Assembly (NCBI RefSeq): GCF_000243135.2
Contig: NC_019903.1
Coordinates: forward strand, 3,324,001-3,388,000
Length of the DNA: 64,000 nucleotides
Source: Desulfitobacterium dichloroeliminans LMG P-21439
GTDB taxonomy: Bacteria > Bacillota > Desulfitobacteriia > Desulfitobacteriales > Desulfitobacteriaceae
Direction: 5' to 3'
Numbering within the stretch: the stretch's first letter is position 1; every line of letters starts with the position of its first letter. A model generated the notes under the pieces. The model was not told the DNA's origin, did no database searches, and saw nothing but the letters and a program-made list of their open reading frames with translations. Made by a program: the position numbers and the translations under genes. Positions 18,796 to 28,514 of the stretch are shown here, piece by piece.

Positions 18796-18813
18796 AATGA
18801 ATGACCATTCATT
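18796..18813. promoter_or_regulatory. TGAATG-type inverted repeat before the dienoyl-CoA-reductase-like gene
   Basis: Arms AATGAATG and CATTCATT are separated by only AC, so the same half-sites as in the etfB operator occur with a spacing four bases shorter. It follows a TATGCT hexamer (18783-18788) and precedes the ribosome site. It is a candidate FadR or related TetR operator. Confidence 0.55.
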
Positions 18814-18830
18814 TTTCGGAGGTGCTAAGA

Positions 18831-20852
18831 ATGTTTAATGATGATCCGCTTTTCTCTCCGGTCACGATCGGAACAATGGAGCTAAAAAACCGCATAGTGA
18901 TGCCAGCCATGCATCTTAATTACTGTCCGACAGGAGAAGTTACTGATCAGCTCATCGAATTCTATCGCGCGCGGGCCCGAGGTGGGGTGGGCTTAATTAT
19001 CGTCGGTGGATGCGGAATTGATCGAGTCGGCAACAACATGGGAATGATTCAGTTGGATGACGATTGTTACCTTCCTAGGCTACAACAGCTTGTGGCAGCC
19101 ATCCATAGTGAAGGAGCAAAGACCATCACCCAGCTCTATCAGGCAGGAAGGTATGCCTCCTCACGATTTACCGGCAACCAGCCCGTCGCCCCCTCACCCC
19201 TACCTTCTAAACTAACGCAAGAGATTCCTCACGAATTGACCGGGGAAGAAATTAAAGAAATGATTCAAAGTTTCGCCCAAGCTGCTGCCCGTACCCAGCA
19301 GGCGGGCTTTGATGGAGTGGAGATTCTTGCTGGGACCGGTTATTTAATCTCTGAATTTCTCTCTCCTTTGACGAACAAGAGGACGGATGAATACGGTGGC
19401 GACCTACCCAACCGCATGCGCTTTGCTTTAGAAGTTGTGGCAGCGATTCGAAAAGCCGTAGGCCCTGACTTCCCTTTGCTCGCTCGAATCGCAGGTCATG
19501 ACTTTGTGCCAGGTGGACATACCAACACAGAGGCACGTCTTTTTGCTAAGGCCTTAGAGGAGGCTGGGGTGGACGCTATCAATGTGACGGGAGGCTGGCA
19601 TGAGACCTTGGTTCCTCAAATTACCATGAATGTCCCCCCAGCAGCCTTCCGCTATTTGGCTCGGGGCATTAAAGAGGCTGTTTCTGTGCCGGTTATAGCC
19701 TCTAATCGTATAACCTCACCTCAGTTAGCTCGAGATATTCTTACTTCTGGGGATGCAGATCTGGTTGGGATGGCAAGGCCACTATTGGCGGATCCCTTTT
19801 TACCATTAAAAGCGCAAGGGTTCGATCCCTCACCCATTCGCCCCTGTGTGGGATGCAATCAGGGTTGTTTGGATCATGTCTTTCGAGGAACACCGGTAGC
19901 CTGCTTAGTGAATGCAGAAGCCGGACGAGAGACAGAGCCTAATGAAAAACCTGCCTCTTCACCTAAGAAGGTCCTTGTAGTTGGGGCCGGCCCTGCAGGA
20001 TTAGAATTTGCTCGGGTGGCCAGTCTACGGGGTCATGATGTAACTGTTTGGGAAAAATCCAATCAGCTCGGAGGCCAGATCAATCTCGCCGGTGCGCCGC
20101 CCGATCGTCGGGACTTCCATCGCTTTACGGATTATCTGATTCAAGTCTGCGAGGCTCAAGGTGTCAAAATCTGTAGGGGCCAAGAAGCCACTGCGGAGAA
20201 CCTTTTGGCGGGCATTGAAAAGGAAGGCTGGACCGACATTGCTATTGCCACCGGTGCTCTGCCGATGGATCCTCCCTTCCCCGTGATGGAAGATGCAGTC
20301 ATTACCCAAGCTTGGGATGTACTAGCCGGAAAAGAGACGGGTCAGAACGTCGTTATCATCGGCGGTGGCTCGGTAGGGGTGGAAACCGCTCTTTACCTGG
20401 CTAACCAAGGGACCTTGGATGCGGAAACCCTCCGTTTTCTTATCATCAATCAAGCAGAAAGCATAGGGACTTTGACTAAGCTTCTTTGCCAAGGAAATAA
20501 GCGGGTCACTTTAGTGGAAATGACCAAGGGCGTCGGACGTGACCTGGGCTCGAGCACCCGCTGGGCGATGCTGGCCGATCTGAAGCGTTACCAGGTTAAG
20601 GTATTGACCCATACAATGGTCAAAGCCGTTGGTCCTGATGGCATCAGGGTCAAGAGCCCCGAGGGAGAAAGTCTGATCCCCGCTGATATGGTGGTCTCCG
20701 CTATTGGCTCGGTCGCTAATCAAAAGCTTTTGATGGATCTCCGAGATAAGCTCCCAGCTCAAGTGACCTTATATCCAATCGGCGATGTGATTAAGCCAGC
20801 TAAAGTGCTGGATGCCGTCCAATCTGCCTATGATGTGGCTCGGAAGCTGTAA
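18831..20852 (+). CDS. FMN/FAD/4Fe-4S enoate reductase (2,4-dienoyl-CoA reductase type)
   Basis: 673 residues from ATG 18831, chosen because GGAGG at 18818-18822 precedes it and the open frame above it runs through the operator palindrome. The N-terminal Old-Yellow-Enzyme barrel (about 1-330) begins PLFSPVTIGTMELKNRIVMPAM; a 4Fe-4S motif CVGCNQGC...C follows near 340; then come an FAD fold (VVGAGPAGLEFARVASLRGHDV, near 380) and an NAD(P) fold (VVIIGGGSVGVETALYLANQG, near 505). This is the domain plan of E. coli FadH and clostridial enoate reductases. A role in unsaturated fatty-acid oxidation is inferred from the FadR-type site and the enoyl-CoA hydratase downstream. Confidence 0.88.
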   Translation: MFNDDPLFSPVTIGTMELKNRIVMPAMHLNYCPTGEVTDQLIEFYRARARGGVGLIIVGGCGIDRVGNNMGMIQLDDDCYLPRLQQLVAAIHSEGAKTITQLYQAGRYASSRFTGNQPVAPSPLPSKLTQEIPHELTGEEIKEMIQSFAQAAARTQQAGFDGVEILAGTGYLISEFLSPLTNKRTDEYGGDLPNRMRFALEVVAAIRKAVGPDFPLLARIAGHDFVPGGHTNTEARLFAKALEEAGVDAINVTGGWHETLVPQITMNVPPAAFRYLARGIKEAVSVPVIASNRITSPQLARDILTSGDADLVGMARPLLADPFLPLKAQGFDPSPIRPCVGCNQGCLDHVFRGTPVACLVNAEAGRETEPNEKPASSPKKVLVVGAGPAGLEFARVASLRGHDVTVWEKSNQLGGQINLAGAPPDRRDFHRFTDYLIQVCEAQGVKICRGQEATAENLLAGIEKEGWTDIAIATGALPMDPPFPVMEDAVITQAWDVLAGKETGQNVVIIGGGSVGVETALYLANQGTLDAETLRFLIINQAESIGTLTKLLCQGNKRVTLVEMTKGVGRDLGSSTRWAMLADLKRYQVKVLTHTMVKAVGPDGIRVKSPEGESLIPADMVVSAIGSVANQKLLMDLRDKLPAQVTLYPIGDVIKPAKVLDAVQSAYDVARKL

Positions 20853-20880
20853 ATCATTAGAAGATGGGGGGTAGATCATT

Positions 20881-21665
20881 ATGGGTCCATATATTGATTT
20901 CATAGTCGAGAAACAAGGTGCCCTCGCCATAGTCACCTTAAACCGACCGGACAAGGGGAACTCCTGGACCTTGGCAACTTATCAGGAGATGGAGAAAATC
21001 CAAGAAGAGCTGCACTATGATGAGGATGTGCGGGTCGTCATCTTCACCGGAGCAGGGGATAAATTTTTCTGTGCAGGTGCTGACCTAGCTCTACTAGCCA
21101 TGCTTGACTCTCACTTTATTTCTCGAGATATCTATCGTTACCAAGGAATAAACACACGTTGGGATCGTTTTATTAAGCCTGTGATCATGGCGATCAATGG
21201 GATAACCGTGGAAGTGGCCTGGAGCTCGCCTTATGTGGTGATATTCGCATTGCCTCAAGTTCTTCGAGCTTTTCTATCAATGAAGTGAGAATCGGCCTTA
21301 ATCCGGATATGGGCGGAACTCAGCGCTTGACACGGACTGTTGGACCCAGTCAGGCTAAACGTCTCATTTTTACTGCCGAAAAGATTAATGCTCAAGAGGC
21401 AGCTCGCATTGGACTCGTGGATATCGTCACCCCTCCCGAGGACTTAATGGCTGAAGCCATGAAGATGGCTGTGAAAATTGCCCGCATGCCACCCTATGCT
21501 ATTCGTTTTGCTAAAAAAGCCATTAACTTAGCCGTTGATGCTCCTTTAGAAGTGGGTCTGATGTATGAAGAAGCCGGCTCTATCTTCTGCATGGGTACTG
21601 AAGATAAAAAAGAGGCCGTAGCCTCAATTCTTGAAAAGCGTGAACCAGAATTTCACGGGCGATAG
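20881..21665 (+). pseudogene. Enoyl-CoA hydratase interrupted by a one-base frameshift
   Basis: Frame 1 from ATG 20881 reads a normal crotonase start, including the oxyanion-hole motif FFCAGADL, up to AINGITV, then nonsense to TGA at 21286-21288. The frame entered at about 21209 continues with GSGLELALCGDIRIAS, INEVRIGLNPDMGGTQRL and the rest of the family, ending at 21665. Restoring one G in the short G run at about 21208-21212 rejoins them into about 261 residues with both catalytic glutamates (GLELAL, INEVRIG). The GTG at 21285 is not a credible independent start. It is either a genuine mutation or a sequencing error. It lies 28 bases after the dienoyl-reductase-like gene. Confidence 0.88.
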
Positions 21666-21679
21666 ATGGAATGAAAAAG

Positions 21680-21703
21680 AGCAGGAAGCCTTGGCTTCCT
21701 GCT
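21680..21703. terminator. Bidirectional terminator between the enoyl-CoA hydratase and hcp
   Basis: Arms AGCAGGAAGCC and GGCTTCCTGCT flank TT. On the minus strand the hairpin is followed by TTTTTC, on the plus strand by TTAAAAT, so it best serves hcp. Confidence 0.8.
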
Positions 21704-21752
21704 TAAAATGCGGGATTGTATATGAGATGAGGGAGAGTTGCGATAGGGAATA

Positions 21753-23402
21753 TTAGGCACCCATGAAGAGTTTGATGTCGTCTTCGACGGTATTGATACC
21801 GGCGATACCGAAGTTTTCAACGAGTACTTTTACTACATTAGGTGAGAGGAATCCAGGCAAGGTGGGTCCTAAGTGGATATCCTTCACACCTAGATAGAGC
21901 AGGGCTAGGAGTACAATAACTGCCTTTTGCTCATGCCAAGCAATATTGTAGGAGATAGGAAGCTTATTAACATCGTCAAGACCAAAGATCTCTTTGAGCT
22001 TGAGGGCTACTACAGCTAAGGAATAAGAGTCGTTACATTGTCCAGCGTCTAAGACTCTAGGAATACCACCGATATCTCCTAGGTCAAGCTTATTGTATTT
22101 GTATTTTGCACAACCGGCGGTAAGGATTACGGTATCTTTAGGAATAGCTTTAGCAAATTCTGTATAGTAATCACGGCTCTTCATCCGTCCATCACAGCCG
22201 GCCATAACGAAGAAACGCTTGAGGGCTCCGGATTTTACAGCTTCGACTACTTTATCAGCGACGGCAAAGATTTGATTATGAGCAAATCCACCGACGATTT
22301 CTCCTGTTTCAATTTCTGTAGGAGCAGGTAGTGTCTTAGCCAATTCAACGATTGCAGAGAAGTCTTTTGTTTTACCTTCTTCACGTGCAGGAATGTGTTT
22401 TACTCCTTCGTAACCCACAACACTGGTGGTGAAGAGACGGTTTTTATAAGAATCCTTAGGAGGTACTAAACAGTTGGTAGTGAGCAAGATTGCACCATTG
22501 AAGGAATCAAATTCTTTATCTTGTTTCCACCAAGCATTGCCGTAGTTACCTACGAAGTGATCATACTTCTTGAAAGCAGGATAATAGTGAGCAGGAAGCA
22601 TTTCGCCATGAGTGTAAACATCCACCCCGGTACCCTCTGTTTGAATCAAGAGCTCTTCTAAGTCTTTGAGGTCGTGACCACTGATGAGGATTGCTGGGTT
22701 GTTACGGACTCCGATATTGACTTTGGTAAGTTCAGGGTGACCGTAGGTTGTGGTGTTGGCTTTGTCGAGAAGAGCCATGACATCCACCCCATATTTGCCT
22801 GTCTCGAGGACCAGGGCCACCAATTGATCTGCTGAGAGTGTGTCGTCAGTGGTTGCAGCTAAGCCTTTCATCATGAAGGCAAAGATACTGTTATCATCAT
22901 ATCCGAGTGCAAAAGCATGTTCAGCATAGGCTGCCATTCCTTTGAGCCCGTAGATAATCAATTCACGGAGGGAACGAACATCTTCGTTTTCAGTGGCTAA
23001 AATACCGACTTGGGCAGCTTTTTGATCGAATTCTACTGCAGAATCAGAAGTCCAAGTAGCTGAATCATGAAGGTTTGCAGGCAACACGCCGCCTGCTTCG
23101 AGAATATCTTGCTTTAAGCTTTCTCTAAGGGCTAGCCCTTCACGAACCCGAGCTACGAAACTAGCGTTATCAAAGTTAGCGTTGGTAATAGTAGCGAATA
23201 AGCTTTCCATGACAAACTTGTCTACGTCCTGACGAACAATTCCCAATTCACGAGCTTGCAGACTGTGAATAGCAATTCCCCTTAAGACATAAATCAGAAG
23301 GTCTTGTAAATTGGAAACATCAGCAGTCTTGCCACATACCCCTTTGATTGTACAGCCTGTACCTTTAGCGGTCTCTTGACATTGAAAACAGAACATACTC
23401 AT
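21753..23402 (-). CDS. hcp: Hydroxylamine reductase / hybrid-cluster protein
   Basis: This 549-residue protein begins with the Cys spacing of anaerobe-type hybrid-cluster proteins (C5, C8, C17, C23), which bind the 4Fe-4S cluster. The ligands of the Fe-S-O hybrid cluster are also recognisable: histidine/glutamate in the [11 protein letters not shown] region, cysteines in [24 protein letters not shown] and [10 protein letters not shown], and the HEQKAV segment near the end. Hcp proteins detoxify nitric oxide or reduce hydroxylamine in the cytoplasm. The gene stands alone between two terminators, so it has its own promoter in 23403-23588; I did not see a clear HcpR or Fnr box there. Confidence 0.95.
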   Translation of the reverse strand: MSMFCFQCQETAKGTGCTIKGVCGKTADVSNLQDLLIYVLRGIAIHSLQARELGIVRQDVDKFVMESLFATITNANFDNASFVARVREGLALRESLKQDILEAGGVLPANLHDSATWTSDSAVEFDQKAAQVGILATENEDVRSLRELIIYGLKGMAAYAEHAFALGYDDNSIFAFMMKGLAATTDDTLSADQLVALVLETGKYGVDVMALLDKANTTTYGHPELTKVNIGVRNNPAILISGHDLKDLEELLIQTEGTGVDVYTHGEMLPAHYYPAFKKYDHFVGNYGNAWWKQDKEFDSFNGAILLTTNCLVPPKDSYKNRLFTTSVVGYEGVKHIPAREEGKTKDFSAIVELAKTLPAPTEIETGEIVGGFAHNQIFAVADKVVEAVKSGALKRFFVMAGCDGRMKSRDYYTEFAKAIPKDTVILTAGCAKYKYNKLDLGDIGGIPRVLDAGQCNDSYSLAVVALKLKEIFGLDDVNKLPISYNIAWHEQKAVIVLLALLYLGVKDIHLGPTLPGFLSPNVVKVLVENFGIAGINTVEDDIKLFMGA

Positions 23403-23588
23403 TCTTTAAAATCCTCCCTATCCTATTTTTTATTAATTATGTTGTCGGCGATCAATTTCTGGTGTCGGAGATTGTTGTCCGCGCACCATCTGAAATTATC
23501 TTATCGCAAAGACAACCCTAATGCTGTGACCTCAGCTAGTTCTTACTGTGATAAAACTCACACTCAAAGCTTTGTGCAAAGAAATAAA

Positions 23589-23631
23589 AGTACATCTCAA
23601 GTCTGGTTTCCCAAACTATTTGAGATGTACT
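23589..23631 (-). terminator. Terminator of the molybdenum hydroxylase operon
   Basis: Arms AGTACATCTCAA (23589-23600) and TTGAGATGTACT (23620-23631) enclose an 18-19 base loop; on the minus strand TTTTATTTC follows. It separates the hydroxylase operon from hcp. Confidence 0.75.
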
Positions 23632-23689
23632 TTTTATTAGTTAAATTACTTTGCTTTTATAACGCTACAGAGCTGCTACAAAGCTGTAA

Positions 23690-25966
23690 CTATCCCTGTC
23701 CGAGAAATACTTTTTCGGGTGTGATGGGTAGTTCTGCAACTCTGAAGCCGGTTGCATTAAATACAGCGTGGGCGATGGCTGGGGGTGGGGTGTTGGCGAC
23801 GACTTCACCGATGGATTTGGCTCCGAAGGGTCCGGTGGGTTCGTAGCTTTCGACAAAGTGAACGCGAATATTACCTACGTCTTTGCGGGTGGGGATTTTA
23901 TATTGCATAAAATCATTCGTGTGCATTTTTCCCTTGCTGTCATAGCGGACTTCTTCATAGAGTGCCATGCCAATACCTTGGACTAAGCCCCCTTCGGCTT
24001 GGATGCGAGCCAGCTTGGGGTTGATGACCGTACCGCAGTCGATGACGGCGACAAAATCTATGGGTTCCACTTTGCCCGTCAGAGGATCCACTTCTATCTC
24101 CGCAAACCCTACCATATAAGGGGGTGGCGAGACGGGGCTGCCATAAGTCGCGTGACCCACCAACTGATGGCGACCTGAGCCAAGTACATTGAGCTCAGCA
24201 ATTTTCTCAAGGGTGATGCTTGTCTTGCCGTCCAAAGTGACCACTTCTTGCCCGTTAAATTCCACTTCAGCGGAATTCCTATCCATATACCGGGCACCCT
24301 GGGTGAGGATTTTCTCCTTTAACTCTTCGGCAGCTTGCACCACTGCCATGCCGGTCACATAAGTGGTGCTGGAAGCATAGGAACCGGGATCATAAGGGGA
24401 TGTATCCGTATCTCCGGCATAGACAGCGATTTGATCCATGGTTGTCTCCAAAATTTCGGCTGCCATTTGACTGAGGATGGTATCGCTGCCTGTCCCCATG
24501 TCCGTAGAACCTATTAGGAGGTTATAGCTTCCCTCGTCATTTAAACGTATTTGGGCTGAAGCGGTATCGATCCCGGCGATTCCTGAGCCTTGTTGAGTCA
24601 CCGCCATGCCGACGGCGCGAATTTTCCCATTGCTGAGAACCTGGCGTGGGTATTTTTGATCCCAACCGATAAGTTCCTTCCCTTTACGTATGCAATCCTT
24701 GAGGGTTGTACTCTTGATGACCTTGCCATTATAGACGAGAGAGGTTTCTCCCTCTTGGATCACGTTCTTCAAACGAAGTTCTGCTGGATCCATCTGAAGC
24801 TCGGCGGCCAGCTTATTGACCGCTGTTTCCAAGGCCATGGTCCCTTGGGTTGCGCCATAACCACGAAAAGCTCCACCTGGCTGCTTATTCGTATAGACCG
24901 CGGTTCCGGTGAAGCGAACAGCCTTGGTCTTGTTGTAAAGGGACATGGTCTTTTCGCCCACACAACCTAGGGTAGTGGAGGAGTGCTCACCATACGCTCC
25001 GCCATCGGAAAGAACCTCCAGATCGTAAGCACGAATCATGCCGTCCTTGTCCGCACCCAGACGCAGCTTCATTTTCATGGCGTGACGACTGGTCGAGCTG
25101 TTAAAGACTTCTGTACGATCATAGACGATGATGGAGGGCTTGCCGGTTTTCAGGGTGACAAGCGCCGAAAACACTTCGCAGCAACCGGTTTGTTTCGCTC
25201 CGAAGCCTCCGCCAATCCGGGGCTTTATCACACGCACACGACTGGCCGGTATGCTAAACGCCCGAGCTATTTGCCGGCGAATATGAAAGGGTACCTGGGT
25301 GGAGGAGGTAATCACTAGGCGATTGGCATGATCTAGGTAACTGGAGGCACGAAAGGTTTCCATCATGGCTTGAGATTGGGCTTGAGTATAGACCGTTTCC
25401 TCAACTACCACGTCACACTGCCTTAAGGCTTCTTCCATCTCTTCTCCCGCTTCGACTTTTTGATAGGAGATGATGTTGCGTTCTTTGGTCATGCCGATAT
25501 CAAAATTCAAGTGTAAATTGTCTTCAGGATGAATGATGGAAGGATGATCGATCGCTTTTTCCGGATCTAACACTGGTTCCAAGACTTCATATTGGACCTT
25601 GATGCGCTTCAGGGCGTTGAGAGCCGTTCTCTCGTCGACGGCAGCCACAATCGCCACTTCATCCCCCACGTAACGAACGATTTCATCCAAAATCAAGCGA
25701 TCATAGGGGGAGGGTTCCGGATAGGATTGACCCGCTAAGGTAAAACGAATCCCAGGCACATCTTGATAGGTAAAGACACATTCTACCCCTTCGAGGGCCT
25801 CTGCACGGCTGGTATCGATGGATTTGATGCGGGCAAAGGCATAAGGACTGCGAAGAATCTTAATCACAAGGGCATCCTTAGGTGCTAAATCCTCTGTATA
25901 TACGGGACGTCCTGTGGCGATGGCCATGCCATCGATTTTGGGACTACCCTTTCCTACTATCTTCAT
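23690..25966 (-). CDS. Molybdenum hydroxylase (xanthine dehydrogenase family) molybdopterin-binding subunit
   Basis: The 758 residues match the large subunit of three-subunit molybdenum hydroxylases. The N-terminal a/b hammerhead domain (about 15-115) contains VYTEDLAPKDALVIKILRSP. Moco-binding segments follow: GGGFGAKQ near 255, GGAFRGYGATQ near 370, and the C-terminal GPFGAKSIGE whose Glu is the catalytic base (near 720). The YqeB and YqeC homologues in the same operon predict a selenium-dependent enzyme (established for this gene set). Purine or xanthine is the likely substrate given the nearby guanine-riboswitch permease, but this is inference. Confidence 0.9.
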   Translation of the reverse strand: MKIVGKGSPKIDGMAIATGRPVYTEDLAPKDALVIKILRSPYAFARIKSIDTSRAEALEGVECVFTYQDVPGIRFTLAGQSYPEPSPYDRLILDEIVRYVGDEVAIVAAVDERTALNALKRIKVQYEVLEPVLDPEKAIDHPSIIHPEDNLHLNFDIGMTKERNIISYQKVEAGEEMEEALRQCDVVVEETVYTQAQSQAMMETFRASSYLDHANRLVITSSTQVPFHIRRQIARAFSIPASRVRVIKPRIGGGFGAKQTGCCEVFSALVTLKTGKPSIIVYDRTEVFNSSTSRHAMKMKLRLGADKDGMIRAYDLEVLSDGGAYGEHSSTTLGCVGEKTMSLYNKTKAVRFTGTAVYTNKQPGGAFRGYGATQGTMALETAVNKLAAELQMDPAELRLKNVIQEGETSLVYNGKVIKSTTLKDCIRKGKELIGWDQKYPRQVLSNGKIRAVGMAVTQQGSGIAGIDTASAQIRLNDEGSYNLLIGSTDMGTGSDTILSQMAAEILETTMDQIAVYAGDTDTSPYDPGSYASSTTYVTGMAVVQAAEELKEKILTQGARYMDRNSAEVEFNGQEVVTLDGKTSITLEKIAELNVLGSGRHQLVGHATYGSPVSPPPYMVGFAEIEVDPLTGKVEPIDFVAVIDCGTVINPKLARIQAEGGLVQGIGMALYEEVRYDSKGKMHTNDFMQYKIPTRKDVGNIRVHFVESYEPTGPFGAKSIGEVVANTPPPAIAHAVFNATGFRVAELPITPEKVFLGQG

Positions 25967-26416
25967 TTAGGCCACCCCCAGGTATTTTTTGATGGCACGC
26001 AATTGGCCCATATAGCCGGTACATCGGCAGAGATTACCGGTTAAATAGTGGATAATCTCATCCTCGGTTGGGTTTGACAGCTCATTCTTCATAGCCAAGA
26101 CGGTCATAATAAAGCCAGGACTGCAGAAGCCGCATTGCTCCGCTCCTTCTTCCACTAAGACCTTGGCAAAGGCTTCTGCCTCTTCCTTTACTCCTTCAAT
26201 AGTGGTAATATTCTTCCCTTCGGCTCTCAAGGTGAGGTATGCACAGGATAGAGTAGGTTTCCCGTCAATCCAGACCGTGCACAATCCGCAACAGGTGGTA
26301 TTACACCCTTTGCGAATGCTTAGCTGGCCATGGGCACGGAGGGTATCGGCGAGAAACTCGTCTTTTTTCCCTTGTAGGATTATTTTCTTACCATTAAGGG
26401 TTACTTCAATGTCCAT
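25967..26416 (-). CDS. Molybdenum hydroxylase 2Fe-2S subunit
   Basis: This 149-residue protein carries the two 2Fe-2S clusters of the family: a plant-ferredoxin-type site (RKGCNTTCCGLC, then LSC) at about 38-62 and the helical-domain site (CGFCSPGF and CRCTGY) at about 98-136. It abuts the molybdopterin subunit gene with no gap and overlaps the FAD subunit gene by 16 bases, so translation is probably coupled. The first cluster loop differs from the common GEGxCGAC sequence but retains its cysteines. Confidence 0.93.
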   Translation of the reverse strand: MDIEVTLNGKKIILQGKKDEFLADTLRAHGQLSIRKGCNTTCCGLCTVWIDGKPTLSCAYLTLRAEGKNITTIEGVKEEAEAFAKVLVEEGAEQCGFCSPGFIMTVLAMKNELSNPTEDEIIHYLTGNLCRCTGYMGQLRAIKKYLGVA

Positions 26417-27255
26417 GCTAACACCTCCTGAATCCCCTGCTTAACTAAGACTTTAGCTATCCCTTGGCGGTAGGTCGCTGATCCGCGGGCATTGGAGCCA
26501 AAGCTTAATTCTTGACTCATTTGATCGAGGATACCCTCAAGAACTTCATTTTTCTCTCCTGCAACCGTAAGGAGATCGAGCTTTGCTTGGGCATAGGCTT
26601 GAGTAAGCTGCGCAGAGGCTTTGCTCGCTAGCTTTGCCACTTGGGGTCGTGCGCCGACGATGATACGCCAATCTTCTCCTTTTTTAGCTACAGACGCGGT
26701 GAGCACGGGATAATCACTGGCTGAAATACGCAGGTTCTGATAAGAGGCGATCTGCGCTTGCTTAGGAATGATCACATGGGTTAAAATGTCTTTTTCGCGG
26801 GGTCTTGCTAGGAATTCCTCTAGGGGCAAGCGTCCCACCTTGACTAAATCCACTTCAGCATTCAAGGCTAAAAGTGCAGTGATTGGATCAGAAAAACCGT
26901 ACTTAGAAAACACGGTGCCGCCGATAGTCACGCCATTGCGGAACTGAACGCCGATGATATTGCTCACGGCCTTGGGCAAAACTCCACAGAAAGATTCTTT
27001 CAATAAAGGATGGGTTTCGATCTGACGCAGGGTCGTCATCGCCCCTAGCCTAATGGTGTCATCTTCTTCCGTGATTTGGTCGAGATTTAATTTGGCTAAA
27101 TCAATGCCGATCCCGATTCGTTTGGAACCCAGACGTAAAAAAGCGCAACCACCTAGGACAGTGTTGGTCCTTTGCTTGGTAAGTATTTGATACGCTTCTG
27201 TCAAGGTCTCAGGTTGTGCGATATCTCGTATAGTTAACACTTTATTTGCCCCCAT
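26401..27255 (-). CDS. Molybdenum hydroxylase FAD-binding subunit
   Basis: This 284-residue protein matches the CoxM/XdhB type of FAD-binding subunit. The first FAD loop, TVLGGCAFLRLG, is near 32-44, and the second, TIGGTVFSKYGFSDPITALLALNAEVDL, near 110-138; the C-terminal region resembles the CO dehydrogenase flavoprotein C-terminal domain. Electrons flow from Moco through the iron-sulfur subunit to this FAD and onward to an unknown acceptor. The gene overlaps yqeB upstream by 14 bases and the 2Fe-2S gene downstream by 16 bases. Confidence 0.9.
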   Translation of the reverse strand: MGANKVLTIRDIAQPETLTEAYQILTKQRTNTVLGGCAFLRLGSKRIGIGIDLAKLNLDQITEEDDTIRLGAMTTLRQIETHPLLKESFCGVLPKAVSNIIGVQFRNGVTIGGTVFSKYGFSDPITALLALNAEVDLVKVGRLPLEEFLARPREKDILTHVIIPKQAQIASYQNLRISASDYPVLTASVAKKGEDWRIIVGARPQVAKLASKASAQLTQAYAQAKLDLLTVAGEKNEVLEGILDQMSQELSFGSNARGSATYRQGIAKVLVKQGIQEVLAWTLK

Positions 27256-28093
27256 TCATCCACTCTATAATGCCCAATAAAACAGAAGTTCCTAGGGTTC
27301 GAGCTTTATCGGAAACTGTCCAACAGTATTCTTCTATAAAACGGGGATCTATATCCCCGACTTTGATGCGAACATCACTACTTTCATCCATTACGATGGT
27401 GGTTCCCGAGCGTAGTAATCCTCGTACGACACCACTCAGATTCCCTTGAACCGGGGTCGCTTGCTCTCCTTGATGAATCAGTCCCAAGATATCTCCCGCT
27501 CGGACCTCTTCCCCAATTCTGCGCTTGGCTTCGAAGATGCCCGCCACCGGTGCATAAAGAACTCTTTCCTTGGTATAACCCATGACCGCTTCGGGAATAC
27601 CTGTATTTGGTTCGCCGTAACCGGAATTGAGCAGGCGCCCTAAGTTATGACCGCGCATGGTTTCCAGCACCTTGTGTACATCTTTGCCGGCACAGAAACC
27701 CGGTCCCATGCCGATGGTTAGCGGTGCCCAGTCAATCGTTGTTCCTAGATTGCGTTTGGCCATAATAGCATCCACTAAAACATCGGGGCGAATCTGCGGA
27801 AGGTGCTTTAAGTCCGGATCAACAAGGATCGGAATTTTCCCTTGTTGCCAGACCCTCGGACATTCTAGAGGAGAATCGAGGTGAATTCCTTGGATTCCTT
27901 CGACCTCCCAAGATCCTTCGAGGATAGCCGTGCCAAAGCACACGGGCCAGCGTACCATTAAGGGTTGCGCTATCTCGGTCATGACCACTCGGAAGCCTGC
28001 TTTATGCAAAGCCCATCCCACTCCACTGGCTTGCTCCCCCGCTCCGCGAATGAGGACAATGGGTGAATCGGCTACATTTCTAGGAGTCATCAT
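27242..28093 (-). CDS. yqeB: Selenium-dependent molybdenum hydroxylase accessory protein YqeB (EF2563 family)
   Basis: This 283-residue protein has an N-terminal Rossmann-like stretch (SPIVLIRGAGEQASGVGWALHKAGFRVVMTE) and the family segments MTIGMGPGFCAGKDVHKVLETMRG near 140 and YAPVAGIFEAKRRIGEEVRAGDILG near 195. This family is known from comparative genomics to travel with selenium-dependent molybdenum hydroxylases and is thought to help mature their labile-selenium cofactor; its biochemical step is unproven. It overlaps the FAD subunit gene by 14 bases. Confidence 0.85.
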   Translation of the reverse strand: MMTPRNVADSPIVLIRGAGEQASGVGWALHKAGFRVVMTEIAQPLMVRWPVCFGTAILEGSWEVEGIQGIHLDSPLECPRVWQQGKIPILVDPDLKHLPQIRPDVLVDAIMAKRNLGTTIDWAPLTIGMGPGFCAGKDVHKVLETMRGHNLGRLLNSGYGEPNTGIPEAVMGYTKERVLYAPVAGIFEAKRRIGEEVRAGDILGLIHQGEQATPVQGNLSGVVRGLLRSGTTIVMDESSDVRIKVGDIDPRFIEEYCWTVSDKARTLGTSVLLGIIEWMNGGK

Positions 28094-28141
28094 ATCATTT
28101 ACTCAACTCCTTTATTGCTTAACACGCTTATTCTGCTTCAT

Positions 28142-28199
28142 GCTTCATGCTTCATCTAATTCATCCACTTCATCTGCTTCATCTAATGCATCAACACGA
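28142..28199. repeat. Short degenerate tandem repeats between yqeB and the small XdhC gene
   Basis: On the minus strand the stretch reads as repeats of GATGAAG(C/T) with variants. In one frame it would encode an acidic tail (DEADEVDELDEA) for the upstream XdhC-like gene if that gene shifted frame by +1 just before its stop at 28200. As written it is non-coding. Confidence 0.6.
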
Positions 28200-28514
28200 T
28201 CAGGAACCTATGAGTGGTTCAAGAAAGATATCCATCTTTCCTCCGCAAACCATGCCCTCCTGTTCAGCAATTTCATGAGTTAAGTCCACTTGGATCAGAA
28301 GCGGTTCTTTCCTTTGTAGAGCGTTTAAGGCGTGACCACGGGCCTCAGCTTCCCCGCAACCCCCACCAATAGTACCGATAGTCCTTCCATCTTGGAAAAA
28401 GAGGACTTGAGCTCCTGCTTTCCTCGGGGTGGAACCTTTCGTGCTCACTATCGTGGCTAATACAGCTTTCTCTCCCTTTAATTGACTGATTGCGACAATG
28501 ACTTTATGGTCCAA
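28200..28514 (-). CDS. XdhC/CoxI-type protein, N-terminal domain only
   Basis: This 104-residue protein consists of the XdhC/CoxI N-terminal domain: LATIVSTKGSTPRKAGAQVLF near 20-40 and GTIGGGCGEAEARGHAL near 46-62, with the conserved cysteine in GGGCGE. The Rossmann domain is absent, so it works either alone or with the neighbouring full-length protein. XdhC proteins bind and sulfurate Moco before insertion into the hydroxylase. The start overlaps the end of the upstream xdhC-type gene by 37 bases. Confidence 0.82.
   Translation of the reverse strand: MDHKVIVAISQLKGEKAVLATIVSTKGSTPRKAGAQVLFFQDGRTIGTIGGGCGEAEARGHALNALQRKEPLLIQVDLTHEIAEQEGMVCGGKMDIFLEPLIGS

Noticed and set aside
21285-21665. 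Separate short enoyl-CoA hydratase gene starting at GTG
   Set aside because: The GTG is an internal valine codon of the full-length protein and lacks a ribosome site; a frameshift explains it better.
28130-28199. CRISPR-like or VNTR array
   Set aside because: Units are 7-9 bases and degenerate, with no spacers; too short to be a CRISPR array.
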